Assembly (NCBI GenBank): GCA_946410085.1 | Contig: CAMJZA010000019.1 | Span: 1-54,473, forward strand | Length of the DNA: 54,473 bases | Reading direction: 5' to 3' | From: an uncultured Treponema sp. | GTDB taxonomy: Bacteria > Spirochaetota > Spirochaetia > Treponematales > Treponemataceae | Part shown: one piece after another, positions 15,234 to 23,532 of the stretch | Position numbering within the stretch: the first letter of the stretch is position 1 | Layout: each line of letters opens with the position of its first letter | Position numbers and translations under genes: made by a program | Notes under the pieces: generated by a model | What the model saw: the letters and a program-made list of their open reading frames with translations, nothing else | Databases searched by the model: none | What the model was told of the DNA's origin: nothing

Positions 15234-15273
15234 GGAAGGCCGCCCGCCCCTTCCCGCCGGTCCGCTTTCCTGC

Positions 15274-15279
15274 TATACT
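15274..15279 (+). promoter_or_regulatory. -10 box of the DUF2974 gene
   Basis: TATACT ends 6 nt before ATG 15286, so transcription should start at or beside the start codon. The -35 (TTCCCG at 17 bp) is poor, which would fit activation from the adjacent repeat array. Confidence 0.6.
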
Positions 15280-15285
15280 GGCAGC

Positions 15286-16422
15286 ATGCCGAACATACTG
15301 GACTATATTGTCTGGCGGGGAGACCTTGATTTTGCACGCGACCCGCTGAACGAGGTTGACGCCCTGATTCTCTGCCAGCTGAGCTATATGCACCTGGACG
15401 GGCTGGTTCCTTCCGCTTTTTCATCCAAACAGGGGAAGAGACAGACGCTGCGGGAGGCTGCCCGTGCATTTGCAGGTGCCCCGGACTATGCGGAGCGGAG
15501 CAATGTCGGCGCCCTCATAAATCCGCTCAGCGTCGACCTGCTTGCGGCGGCAGGTGAATCGCAGCGCTTCGGCGGACTGGAAGTTTCCGGTTTCGTAAAT
15601 ACAATTGATGAAGCAAGGGACGAACAGTTTGCCGCCGTCACCTTTTCCTGCGGAAAGGACTGGAACTTCATTGCCTACCGGGGAACGGACGATACGATTG
15701 TCGGCTGGAAGGAGGACTTTAAGCTCGCCTACATGGACAGCGTTCCCGCCCAGCTCGATGCACTCGGCTACTTCTGCAGGGCCGCCGCAGCCCTCAAGGG
15801 GCGCTTCTGCCTCGGAGGCCATTCCAAGGGAGGAAACCTCGCCCTCTATTCGGCAGCAAAGGCAGACGCAAAACTGCAGAAGCGGATTCTCGCGGTCTAC
15901 GACAACGACGGCCCCGGATTCCCGGAAGCATTTTTCAGTTCCGCAGGCTACCGTGCCGTAGCGGACAGGCTCAGGACCTTCGTGCCCCGCCAGTCCATCG
16001 TGGGAATGCTCTTTTCCAACGCGGGAAACTACGTCACGGTGGAAAACGAACTCAAGGACATGGTGATGCAGCACGACCCCTTCAGCTGGCAGGTGGGGCC
16101 GCATCACTTTGCCACGAGTGAGGGACTGGGAGAAGAAAGCCGTTTCGTCGGCAAAACGCTCAACGAATGGTTCAGGACGCTTTCTACCGAAGAAAAGCGG
16201 GTATTCGTGGAATCCCTCTTTCAGATTCTGGAAGGCAGCAAGGCGAAAACGAATTTTGAACTGACCAGGAACTGGTTTGACAGTCTGGTCGGCATGAAAA
16301 AAACGCTCGACAGCCTTCCCAAGGCTTCCCGGGAAACGATGCGGAAGAACATCCAGCTGCTCGTCAAGATTGTCGCCGACGAGTTTGCAAAACAGCTGCT
16401 GCCGGACATTGCCCCGCACTGA
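15286..16422 (+). CDS. DUF2974 (Mbeg1-like) alpha/beta hydrolase
   Basis: 378 residues. The family N terminus (MPNILDYIVWRGDLDF...NEVDALILCQLSYMHLDGLV) and the nucleophile elbow GHSKGG (178-183, Ser180) are present, followed by NDGPGF and a late His as in lipase-like folds. No signal peptide, so it is probably cytoplasmic. The substrate of the family is not known; a lipase or esterase activity is inferred from the fold. Confidence 0.85.
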   Translation: MPNILDYIVWRGDLDFARDPLNEVDALILCQLSYMHLDGLVPSAFSSKQGKRQTLREAARAFAGAPDYAERSNVGALINPLSVDLLAAAGESQRFGGLEVSGFVNTIDEARDEQFAAVTFSCGKDWNFIAYRGTDDTIVGWKEDFKLAYMDSVPAQLDALGYFCRAAAALKGRFCLGGHSKGGNLALYSAAKADAKLQKRILAVYDNDGPGFPEAFFSSAGYRAVADRLRTFVPRQSIVGMLFSNAGNYVTVENELKDMVMQHDPFSWQVGPHHFATSEGLGEESRFVGKTLNEWFRTLSTEEKRVFVESLFQILEGSKAKTNFELTRNWFDSLVGMKKTLDSLPKASRETMRKNIQLLVKIVADEFAKQLLPDIAPH

Positions 16423-16424
16423 CG

Positions 16425-16456
16425 GCAGCCGGAGTACCGGGCAATGCACCGGCTGC
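16425..16456 (+). terminator. 8-bp hairpin after the DUF2974 gene
   Basis: GCAGCCGG / CCGGCTGC with a 16-nt loop, starting 3 nt after the stop codon. There is no T-run behind it, so termination is uncertain. Confidence 0.4.
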
Positions 16457-16460
16457 AAGC

Positions 16461-16489
16461 TTGCCGTCCTGCGGTAAATGCGCTACAAT
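16461..16489 (+). promoter_or_regulatory. Promoter of the oppC-like gene
   Basis: TTGCCG (16461-16466), 17 bp, TACAAT (16484-16489), then 11 nt to ATG 16501 with no ribosome site. Confidence 0.75.
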
Positions 16490-16500
16490 AACAGAAGTCC

Positions 16501-17307
16501 ATGAAAAGAGGAAGCTTTGAGCTGTATTTCGGCTCGGTCCTGGTATCCCTGATTCTCCTCCTTGCCCTCGTCAGTCTGTTTTACACGCCCTATGCCATAA
16601 ACGAGATGGATATTGCATCGCGAAACAGTCCCCCCTCCCTCGCCCATCTTGCGGGGACGGACAACATGGGCAGGGACATCTTCAGCCGCCTCATGACGGG
16701 TACCCGCTTTACCATCCTCGTTGCCGTCAGCACGGTTGCCCTCAGTTCCCTTGCGGGCAGCATCCTCGGCATGCTGTCAGGCTACTTCGGCGGCATTCCC
16801 GATGAAATCATCATGCGGGTCATTGACGCCCTGACCTCCTTTCCCGGCATCCTGATTGCGCTCGTTGTCGTTACCGTGCTTGACTGGGGAAAGTTCACGA
16901 TCATCATCGCCCTCGTCCTCATGTTTACGCCGAGTTTTACCCGGATAGTGCGGGTGGGGACCCTCAAATACCGGGACGCCGACTTCATCCAGAACTGCAG
17001 GGTCTTCGGCTGTTCCGTTCCCCGCCTCCTCCTGCTCCACATATACCCGAATGTCTTTCCCCTGCTGTTTCCTTCCATAATCGTGGGGCTTTCAAATGCA
17101 ATCCTTGCAGAATCGAGCATGAGCTACCTGGGCCTGGGCATTCAGCCGCCGACGCCCAGCTGGGGCTGGATGCTCAGCGAAGCCCAGAGCATGATCTTCA
17201 AGTCGCCCTGGTATGCCGGCTGTACGGGAGCACTGATTGTCACTGCCGTCGTCGCGTTCAACTGTCTGGGTGAAGGCCTGCGGAAGCTCGGCAAGCAGGG
17301 AATCTGA
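16501..17307 (+). CDS. Peptide/nickel ABC transporter permease, DppC/OppC type
   Basis: 268 residues with an N-terminal anchor (14-33) and five further membrane segments. GTDNMGRDIFSRLMTGTR is the DppC/NikC N-terminal signature, and the EAA loop near 200-220 (AILAESSMSYLGLGIQPP) contacts the ATPase. It forms the inner-membrane channel of a peptide, nickel or similar importer. A B-type permease and a binding protein, normally next to it, are absent here. Confidence 0.9.
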   Translation: MKRGSFELYFGSVLVSLILLLALVSLFYTPYAINEMDIASRNSPPSLAHLAGTDNMGRDIFSRLMTGTRFTILVAVSTVALSSLAGSILGMLSGYFGGIPDEIIMRVIDALTSFPGILIALVVVTVLDWGKFTIIIALVLMFTPSFTRIVRVGTLKYRDADFIQNCRVFGCSVPRLLLLHIYPNVFPLLFPSIIVGLSNAILAESSMSYLGLGIQPPTPSWGWMLSEAQSMIFKSPWYAGCTGALIVTAVVAFNCLGEGLRKLGKQGI

Positions 17308-17327
17308 TCCGGAATGAGCGGCAGCCT

Positions 17328-18299
17328 ATGACGCAGCAGACACTCCTTTCCATTTCACAGCTCCGCATCTGCATCCGTTCTTCGGGCGGGCAGCTCTATC
17401 CGGCAGTCGACGGAATAGACCTCAGCATGGAAGCGGGAGAAATCCTCGGACTGGTCGGGGAAAGCGGCTGCGGCAAAAGCCTGACGGCCCTTGCAGTCGA
17501 CGGGCTGCTTGAAGAGCCGGCCGTCCAGTGCGGGGGGAGCATTGTCTTTAACGGCAGGGATCTGGCAGGCCTAAAGGAGAAGGAACGGCGGGAACTGTAC
17601 GGCAGGGATATCGGCATGGTATTCCAGGAGCCCATGACAAGCCTGAATCCCCTGATGCGGATCGGCGACCAGGTGGGCGAGAGCCTGAAGCTGCACAGCA
17701 TCCTCAGGAAAAAGGCACTTGAAAAACAGGTCGAAGAAGCCCTCGCCGCCGTCAGGCTGGAAAATCCGAAAGCGCTGATGCGGAAGTATCCCCATGAACT
17801 TTCAGGCGGCATGCGGCAGCGGGTCGTCATTGCCTCCGCCGCAATCTGCCAGCCCAAGCTCCTGATAGCAGACGAGCCGACGACGGCACTGGACCTCCTG
17901 ACGCAGGAGCAGGTCATCCTGCTCCTCCAGAAAATCCATGCAGACTACGGAACGGCAATCCTCTTCATCTCGCACGACCTCAAGCTGGTGTCCCGCATCT
18001 GCAACAGGATAGCGGTCATGTACGCAGGAAAGATTGTCGAGACGGGACGGACCGCTGACGTCATGGAGCATCCTGCCCATCCCTACACAAAGGCACTCAT
18101 CGCCTCGGTTCCGTCGCGGGAGATGAAAGGCAAGCAGCTCGAATGCATCGGCGGCAGGGTTCCCTCGGTAACGGATCCCAAGCCCCCCTGCCCCTTCGCA
18201 CCCCGCTGTCCTTCGGCCCGTGAGGAATGCTTTGCCCGGCAGCCCCCGCTCGTAAACCGGGCGGACGGCCATACGCTTTCCTGCAGCTTTCCCCTGTAA
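17328..18299 (+). CDS. Peptide/nickel ABC transporter ATPase, DppD/OppD type
   Basis: 323 residues. Walker A GESGCGKS (44-51), Q-loop FQEPMTSLNP, signature LSGGMRQR (158-165), Walker B LLIADEP (178-184) and H-loop ISHD are intact. The C-terminal oligopeptide-transport extension has the four-cysteine pattern CPFAPRCPSAREEC...C that in this family can bind an iron-sulfur cluster. It starts 20 bp after the oppC-like gene. No DppF partner follows, so it may work as a homodimer or with a distant subunit. Confidence 0.92.
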   Translation: MTQQTLLSISQLRICIRSSGGQLYPAVDGIDLSMEAGEILGLVGESGCGKSLTALAVDGLLEEPAVQCGGSIVFNGRDLAGLKEKERRELYGRDIGMVFQEPMTSLNPLMRIGDQVGESLKLHSILRKKALEKQVEEALAAVRLENPKALMRKYPHELSGGMRQRVVIASAAICQPKLLIADEPTTALDLLTQEQVILLLQKIHADYGTAILFISHDLKLVSRICNRIAVMYAGKIVETGRTADVMEHPAHPYTKALIASVPSREMKGKQLECIGGRVPSVTDPKPPCPFAPRCPSAREECFARQPPLVNRADGHTLSCSFPL

Positions 18300-18324
18300 G
18301 CCGCTGCGGCGGAACATGCAGCAC

Positions 18325-18345
18325 TGCCTGCCGGGCACGTTTTTT
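18325..18345 (+). terminator. Short-stem intrinsic terminator after the oppD-like gene
   Basis: TGCC-TGCCG-GGCA stem followed by CG and T6 (18340-18345), 25 nt after the stop codon. The stem is only 4-5 bp. Confidence 0.45.
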
Positions 18346-18366
18346 GATGCCGGGAGGCACTTCAGC

Positions 18367-18410
18367 GTACCGGGTGCGGCTGGACTTTGTGCCGGGTGCG
18401 GCTGGACTTT
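18367..18410. repeat. Two 22-bp tandem repeats upstream of rsuA
   Basis: GTACCGGGTGCGGCTGGACT plus TT (18367-18388) is followed directly by a copy with one change (18389-18410). The second copy ends 15 bp before the -10 box, covering the -35 position. A decayed copy may lie just upstream. Confidence 0.85.
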
Positions 18411-18425
18411 TGCGGCGGCCTCCGC

Positions 18426-18431
18426 TATACT
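18426..18431 (+). promoter_or_regulatory. -10 box of the rsuA-type gene
   Basis: TATACT ends 7 nt before ATG 18439. No ribosome site lies between, so a leaderless mRNA is expected. The -35 position falls within the end of the 22-bp repeats. Confidence 0.6.
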
Positions 18432-18438
18432 TTTTTTC

Positions 18439-19221
18439 ATGAAGGAAGAAAAGGACAAGGAACGGCTGGATAAGGTGCTTTCCAATAACGGATTCGGTTC
18501 CCGGAAATCAGTGCGGTCGCTCATCAGGAGCGGTGCGGTCAGCGTAAACGGACAGACCGTCCTCCTGCCCGACGCACACGTGAGCGTGACGCTTGACCGG
18601 ATCTGCGTGAACGGCGAGGAGCAGCGCGTCATCCGCCACGTCTACCTGATGATGAACAAGGCGGCAGGCTATGTCTGTTCGACGAAATGCGGGGAACACA
18701 AGACGGTATTCGATCTGCTTGACGAAACGTATCTGGGCAAGTACCTGGGCGGAACGATTGCCGCCGTCGGCCGCCTGGACGTTGACACCGAAGGGCTGCT
18801 CGTATTCACGACGGACGGCAGCCTGAACCATTTTCTGACGGCGCCGAAGAACAGGATTCCCAAGACCTACCTGGTCCGCCTGCGGGACGACGTTCCGCCG
18901 GAAACACAGGATCTGTATACCCGGAAGCTGGCAGACGGCATACACATTGAGGCGGACGGACAGGAAGCGGCGGCGGACTGTCTGGGCGCAGCGTGCAGCT
19001 GGCTTGCTCCGGCCGAATGTACACTGACGATATACGAAGGCAAGTACCACGAGGTCAAGCGGATGTTTCTTGCCCTCGGCAATGAGGTGGTCTATCTGAA
19101 GAGAGTGCGGATGAACGGTCTGGAGCTTGACCCCGCCCTTGCACCCGGCCAGTACCGTGAGCTGACCGGCGGGGAGCTGGAACTGCTTGCCCGGCGCTCA
19201 GATGAAACAGCCCCCGCGTAA
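18439..19221 (+). CDS. RsuA-family 16S/23S rRNA pseudouridine synthase
   Basis: 260 residues: an N-terminal S4 RNA-binding domain (8-60, RLDKVLSNNGFGSRKSVRSL) and a RsuA/RluB catalytic domain with the catalytic Asp114 in GRLDVDTEGLLVFTTDG and the late KYHEVKRM motif. It isomerises a uridine in rRNA. RsuA versus RluB/E/F cannot be settled by eye; size favours the RsuA type. A longer frame back to 18316 runs through the promoter and is not the start. Confidence 0.88.
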   Translation: MKEEKDKERLDKVLSNNGFGSRKSVRSLIRSGAVSVNGQTVLLPDAHVSVTLDRICVNGEEQRVIRHVYLMMNKAAGYVCSTKCGEHKTVFDLLDETYLGKYLGGTIAAVGRLDVDTEGLLVFTTDGSLNHFLTAPKNRIPKTYLVRLRDDVPPETQDLYTRKLADGIHIEADGQEAAADCLGAACSWLAPAECTLTIYEGKYHEVKRMFLALGNEVVYLKRVRMNGLELDPALAPGQYRELTGGELELLARRSDETAPA

Positions 19222-19233
19222 AGACACGGGGGC
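19210..19233 (+). terminator. Hairpin overlapping the rsuA-type stop codon
   Basis: GCCCCCG / CGGGGGC, 7-bp perfect stem with a 10-nt loop containing the TAA. The tail is GTTCC, only weakly U-rich. It separates two convergent genes. Confidence 0.5.
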
Positions 19234-19275
19234 GTTCCGGTTCATGAGGAAGTCAATGGGAATGCAGGGTGGTCC

Positions 19276-19920
19276 CTACACCCGGCGGATGTCTTCCAGC
19301 ACGGCTCCTGCATCCGCAATGATTTTCTGCATGTCGTCCAGTTCTATACCGGAGACACGGAGCGTTACCTTACGCTTGCCCGCGTCTTCAACATCGGCAG
19401 TCACCAGGGAAACGATGTTGCCGTTTTTGTCGGCCAGGGACCGGGAGATGCCGCTCAGCGCACCGGGTTTGTCCCCCATCACGAAGGTGGCGCGGACACC
19501 GGCATGCCTGGTTCCGAACATGCTGATGAAAGCCTTGAACAGGTCGCTTTCCGTCACAATGCCGACAACCAGTTCATCCTGTTTGACGACCAGCGAACCG
19601 ATGTCATAGTCAAGCATCAGGCGGGCGGCTTCTTCCACCGTCTCGTTCTGACCGACGGTTACGACTTTGCTGACCATGACCTTGCTGACCGTCATCTTGT
19701 TCAGCAGGTAGCTCAGTTCAAACATATCCAGCGTCGTTGCATCGCTCGGACCGGATTTCTTTATGTCATTGTTCGTGATGATGCCGATGAGCCTGCCACC
19801 CTTGTCAAGGACAGGCAGCTTCGTGATGTTGTGCTTCATCATCAGGTCCTTCGCTTCCGGCAGGCTCCGGTCGCCCGTTATGGTCACAGGATTCTTCGTC
19901 ATAACGTCTTTTACCAGCAT
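19276..19920 (-). CDS. CBS-pair and ACT domain protein (AcuB-like)
   Basis: 214 residues. Two CBS repeats (1-55 and 75-132; MTKNPVTITGDRSLPEAKDLM and DYDIGSLVVKQDELVVGIVTE) bind adenine nucleotides in this family; residues 140-210 are an ACT domain (FVMGDKPGALSGISRSLADK), a common amino-acid sensor. It lies 54 bp behind livF with its own TTTACA-N17-TATAAT promoter and AAGGAGG site. The neighbourhood suggests sensing of branched-chain amino acids, which is inference. Confidence 0.85.
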   Translation of the reverse strand: MLVKDVMTKNPVTITGDRSLPEAKDLMMKHNITKLPVLDKGGRLIGIITNNDIKKSGPSDATTLDMFELSYLLNKMTVSKVMVSKVVTVGQNETVEEAARLMLDYDIGSLVVKQDELVVGIVTESDLFKAFISMFGTRHAGVRATFVMGDKPGALSGISRSLADKNGNIVSLVTADVEDAGKRKVTLRVSGIELDDMQKIIADAGAVLEDIRRV

Positions 19921-19941
19921 AGCTGTTACCTCCTTGCTGTC

Positions 19942-19970
19942 ATTATAGCGCGAGTGCGGGCTGTTGTAAA
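19942..19970 (-). promoter_or_regulatory. Promoter of the CBS-ACT gene
   Basis: TTTACA (19970-19965), 17 bp, TATAAT (19947-19942), followed by an ordinary leader with AAGGAGG. It starts 4 bp after the livF stop codon. Confidence 0.75.
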
Positions 19971-19974
19971 CGTG

Positions 19975-20685
19975 TCAGCCGCCGAGATAGGCAGACTTCA
20001 CGGCATCATTTGCAATTAAATCCTGCGCAGGGCCTTCCATCGTCACCATGCCGGTTTCAAGGATATAGGCCCGGTTTGCAATGGAAAGCGCCTTATAGGC
20101 GTTCTGTTCGACCAGCAGGATCGTCGTTCCCTCCCGGTTTATCTGCTGGATGATCCTGAAAATCTCATCGACGAGAATCGGCGCAAGTCCCATGCTCGGC
20201 TCATCGAGCAGGAGGAGCGAGGGCCGGGACATGAGGCTCCGCCCCATCGCGAGCATCTGCTGCTCGCCGCCGGAAAGGGTTGCCGCTTCCTGCCGGGAAC
20301 GTTCCTTGAGGCGGGGAAAGAGGCTGAACACCCGGTCCATATCCTGGCGGATTGCGTCCCTGTCGTTCCGCGTAAAGGCTCCCAGCTCAAGATTCTCGCG
20401 CACGCTCATGTTCGCAAAAACCCGGCGGCCTTCGGGAACCTGCACGAGTCCTAGCCTGACAATCCGGTCTGCACTCATGGAGCTGATGTCATGGCCGTTG
20501 AACAGCACCGACCCGGCGGCCTTCCTGATGATGCCGCTCAGGCTGTGCAGGGTTGTCGTCTTACCGGCACCGTTGGAACCGATCAGGCTGATTATCTCTC
20601 CCTGCTCTACCGAAAAGGAAATGCCCTTGAGGGCCTTAATCGCACCGTAGGAAACTTCAAGTCCCTTTACTTCCAGCATGCTCAC
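19975..20685 (-). CDS. livF: Branched-chain amino-acid ABC transporter ATPase LivF
   Basis: 236 residues. Walker A GSNGAGKTT, signature LSGGEQQM, Walker B LLLLDEPSMGL and the LivF-type ending LIANDAVKSAYLGG. It powers import together with LivG. GTG 20685 overlaps the livG stop codon (GTGA); an ATG two codons later is possible. GAGGAGG lies upstream. Confidence 0.95.
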   Translation of the reverse strand: MSMLEVKGLEVSYGAIKALKGISFSVEQGEIISLIGSNGAGKTTTLHSLSGIIRKAAGSVLFNGHDISSMSADRIVRLGLVQVPEGRRVFANMSVRENLELGAFTRNDRDAIRQDMDRVFSLFPRLKERSRQEAATLSGGEQQMLAMGRSLMSRPSLLLLDEPSMGLAPILVDEIFRIIQQINREGTTILLVEQNAYKALSIANRAYILETGMVTMEGPAQDLIANDAVKSAYLGG

Positions 20686-21512
20686 TGTGCCTCCTCCTTG
20701 CCTTCCGTGCCGCTGCCGCTGCCGAAGCTCGAACCGAGGTAGGCCTTCACGACATCTTCGTTATTCTGAATTTCCTGCGGCAGTCCGCTTGCAATCACGC
20801 GTCCGTAGTTCAGAACCATCAGCCGTTCACAGATACCCATGACAAGCTTCATGTCATGTTCAATGAGGAGAATCGTCAGGTTAAACTCCTGTCGGATAAA
20901 CGAAATCATCTTCATCAGCTCGGCGGTTTCCTGCTCGTTCATGCCTGCTGCAGGTTCATCAAGAAGGAGCAGCTTTGGTTCACTCGCAAGTGCCCGGCAG
21001 ATTTCGAGCTTACGCTGTTCACCGTAGGGAAGATTCCGTGCAAGTTCCATCTTGAACTGGTCAATGTGAAAAAGGGAGAGCAGGCGTTCGGTCTTTTCCT
21101 GCATCAGCTGTTCGTCCCGCCGGAAGCGCGTACTCCTGAATTCAACGTCAAGGGGATTTACCATCCGCTTCTGGTGCAGGGCAATCTTGACGTTGTCTTC
21201 GACCGTCAGCGAACCGAAAAGCCGTATGTTCTGGAAGGTTCGCGCAATGCCGATGCGGTTAAGCTGGGCGGGGTTCTTCCGGTTTATGACGGAAAGCTTT
21301 CCGTCCCGGTCGACGAACGTGATGGTTCCCTCGGTCGGCTTGTAGACGCCCGAAAGCATGTTAAAGACCGTCGTCTTGCCGGCCCCGTTCGGCCCGATCA
21401 GGCCGATGAGTTCTCCCTGATAGAGATCCAGGTTAAACGAGGAAACTGCCCGCAGTCCGCCGAACTGAATCGAGATGTCCTTTGCCCTCAGAAGAAGTTC
21501 CTGTCCTGCCAT
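20682..21512 (-). CDS. livG: Branched-chain amino-acid ABC transporter ATPase LivG
   Basis: 276 residues. Walker A GPNGAGKTT, the LivG-specific GIARTFQNIRLF, signature region NLPYGEQRKLEI, Walker B LLLLDEPAAGMN and H-loop IEHD. A Ser/Gly-rich tail (SSFGSGSGTEG) extends past the usual end. AGGAGG site 8 nt before the ATG; 3 bp from livM. Confidence 0.95.
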   Translation of the reverse strand: MAGQELLLRAKDISIQFGGLRAVSSFNLDLYQGELIGLIGPNGAGKTTVFNMLSGVYKPTEGTITFVDRDGKLSVINRKNPAQLNRIGIARTFQNIRLFGSLTVEDNVKIALHQKRMVNPLDVEFRSTRFRRDEQLMQEKTERLLSLFHIDQFKMELARNLPYGEQRKLEICRALASEPKLLLLDEPAAGMNEQETAELMKMISFIRQEFNLTILLIEHDMKLVMGICERLMVLNYGRVIASGLPQEIQNNEDVVKAYLGSSFGSGSGTEGKEEAQ

Positions 21513-21515
21513 CGT

Positions 21516-22535
21516 CTATGCCTCCTTCTTAGAGCGTGAACGCAGCTGCCGGCACAGGCGCCTGCAGAATGCCGGTGCTTTCTCATACAGCGAGGTAAAG
21601 CTGATTTCCTTCGTCCCCAAAAGTCCCTGCGGCCTGAACAGCATCATCAGGATGAGGAGGACAGGATAAATCAAAAGCCGGTAGTCCTTGAGGATGCGGA
21701 GCGCTTCCTGCAGGATTGTCAGCGAGAAAGCCGCTATGACCGAACCGGTCACGCTGCCCATGCCGCCGAATACGACATAAATCAGATCGTTTATGGAAGC
21801 ATTGAAGTCAAACTGCTTGGGCTGTATGAAGCCGAGGAAAGGCGCATACAGGCCGCCTGCAATGCCCGCGATGAAGGACGCCATGACGAATCCGATCATC
21901 TTGTAGCGGAAGACCGAAATGCCGTTGCTCCGCGCCGCAATTTCATCCTCGCGGACGGCGAGGATGGCCCGCCCGTAGGTTGACCGGATGAAATTGTGCA
22001 GGAAGACGATTATCAGCAGCAGCGAACCGATGATGGCAAGGTAGGAGATCATTGCGCCATGCTCAAGCGAGGTCGTCAGGATCGTGCTGAACTGCTTGCC
22101 GTTCGGACCGCCCGTGAGGTCCTTCAGGTTCACGAGGAATACCCTGATTATTTCGCCGAATGCAAGCGTCACGATTGCCAGATAGTCGCCTTCCAGCTTC
22201 AGGGTCGGAAAACCGATCAAAAAGCCGGCAAAAGCCGCAGTAAGCGCTGCAAGGAGCATGCTCAGGGGGAGCGGGATGTGCAGGCTTTCGGTCAGGGCAA
22301 TGACCATATAGGCTCCGATGGCTTCAAAGCCCGCCTGACCGAGTGAAAGCTGGCCCGTAATGCCGGCAATGACGTTCACCGAAATTGCCATAATCGCATT
22401 GATGCCGCCAAGGGTAATGATCTGCGCCGAATAGGGATCAATGACTCCCAGTTCTATCAGCAAGGCAGGCAGCAGCAGCGCAAGGAGGGCGAGGACGGTC
22501 AGCAGCAGCATGTTCCGCAGGTTTTTGTCTTTCAT
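21516..22535 (-). CDS. livM: Branched-chain amino-acid ABC transporter permease LivM
   Basis: 339 residues with about nine membrane segments. GQLSLGQAGFEAIGAYM and AVREDEIAARSNGI (the coupling region to the ATPases) are typical LivM motifs. Start chosen at the second of two adjacent ATGs because AAGGAGG is 6 nt upstream of it. Confidence 0.95.
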   Translation of the reverse strand: MKDKNLRNMLLLTVLALLALLLPALLIELGVIDPYSAQIITLGGINAIMAISVNVIAGITGQLSLGQAGFEAIGAYMVIALTESLHIPLPLSMLLAALTAAFAGFLIGFPTLKLEGDYLAIVTLAFGEIIRVFLVNLKDLTGGPNGKQFSTILTTSLEHGAMISYLAIIGSLLLIIVFLHNFIRSTYGRAILAVREDEIAARSNGISVFRYKMIGFVMASFIAGIAGGLYAPFLGFIQPKQFDFNASINDLIYVVFGGMGSVTGSVIAAFSLTILQEALRILKDYRLLIYPVLLILMMLFRPQGLLGTKEISFTSLYEKAPAFCRRLCRQLRSRSKKEA

Positions 22536-22546
22536 CATCGGCCTCC

Positions 22547-23458
22547 TTACACCTTAACGACCTGTTTCTTGCCCAGAAGGCCTGTCGGCTTTACGAGCAG
22601 AATCGCAATGAGGATACAGTACGAAATCGCATCGGCATACTGGGAAGAGATGTATGCCTTTGCCATTGTCTCCGCAATGCCGAGGATGACGCCTCCGACC
22701 ATTGCACCCGGCACGGAACCGATGCCGCCGAGGACGGCGGCGACGAAGGCCTTGAGGCCGGGAATGTAGCCCATCGTCGGGTCAATCTGCGGATATGCAC
22801 TCGCATAGAGCACGCCGCCCGCCCCTGCGAGGATGGAACCGATGACGAAGGTTATCGCGATCGTGTTGTTGACGCTGATGCCCATTAAGCTTGCCGCCCC
22901 CATGTCGTAGCTGACGGCCCGCATCGCCTTACCCGTCCGCGTATAATTTATGAGGAGGTTCAGCAGGAGCATCAGCAGCACCGAAGCGATGATGACGAGT
23001 ATCTGGATGTCCGAAATGGAGACAAGGCCGTTCGGATAGGAAGCCGTTACCAGCGTGTGGTTGACGGATGGCATGACGGGATAGGGACGCGGATCCGGTC
23101 CCACGAAGGGAAGGACGCGCATGAGGTTCTGCAATATCAGCTCCACTGCGATTGCCGTAATCAGGGAGTTGAGCCGCGGCGAGTTACGGAGCGGCCGGTA
23201 GGCACAGCGTTCAATCACAATGCTCAGCAGGGCGCAGACGAGCATTGCCGCGGCAAAGGCACAGGAAAGGCCGAGCGGTGTCGTTCCCATACTGCGCAGG
23301 ACAAAATAGCCCGTGTAAGCCCCTATCATCATCACGTCGCCGTGAGCGAAGTTTATGAGCTTCACAATGCCGTAAACCATCGTATAGCCGAGGGCTATCA
23401 GGGCATAGATGCTGCCCAGCGACAGGCCGTTGACCAACTGCTTCAAAAAGATATCCAA
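22547..23458 (-). CDS. livH: Branched-chain amino-acid ABC transporter permease LivH
   Basis: 303 residues from TTG 23458, which has GGGAG 6 nt upstream and yields the usual LivH N terminus (DIFLKQLVNGLSLGSIYALIALGYTMVYG in two parts: QLVNGLSLGS, ALIALGYTMVYG). A longer frame begins at GTG 23512 but would be translated through a terminator-like hairpin. Other LivH marks: LINFAHGDVMMIGAYTG and PGLKAFVAAVLGGIGSVPG. First gene of livHMGF. Confidence 0.92.
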   Translation of the reverse strand: MDIFLKQLVNGLSLGSIYALIALGYTMVYGIVKLINFAHGDVMMIGAYTGYFVLRSMGTTPLGLSCAFAAAMLVCALLSIVIERCAYRPLRNSPRLNSLITAIAVELILQNLMRVLPFVGPDPRPYPVMPSVNHTLVTASYPNGLVSISDIQILVIIASVLLMLLLNLLINYTRTGKAMRAVSYDMGAASLMGISVNNTIAITFVIGSILAGAGGVLYASAYPQIDPTMGYIPGLKAFVAAVLGGIGSVPGAMVGGVILGIAETMAKAYISSQYADAISYCILIAILLVKPTGLLGKKQVVKV

Positions 23459-23474
23459 AATATTCTCCCGAATT

Positions 23475-23516
23475 AAAAAAGGGGGCATACCGTCGACAAA
23501 ACCGATATGCACCCCC
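23475..23516 (-). terminator. Intrinsic-terminator-like attenuator in the livH leader
   Basis: On the minus strand GGGGG(TG)CATA pairs with TATG-CCCCC around a 16-nt loop and is followed directly by T6 (23480-23475). It lies between the -10 box (23532-23527) and the livH start, so transcripts must pass it. That is the layout of an attenuator; the trigger is not visible. Confidence 0.65.
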
Positions 23517-23526
23517 TTGCGCTGTG

Positions 23527-23532
23527 ATTATA
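23527..23532 (-). promoter_or_regulatory. Putative -10 box of the liv operon
   Basis: TATAAT on the minus strand. A TTGACA lies too close (9 bp) to act as its -35; the 17-bp position is T-rich without a good match. The start of transcription would fall a few nt before the attenuator stem. Confidence 0.5.

Noticed and set aside
15089-15469. Minus-strand frames with repeated FNTVQ/CSIRC units
   Set aside because: Products of the 23-bp repeats running into the DUF2974 gene from the wrong strand; no ribosome site or domain.
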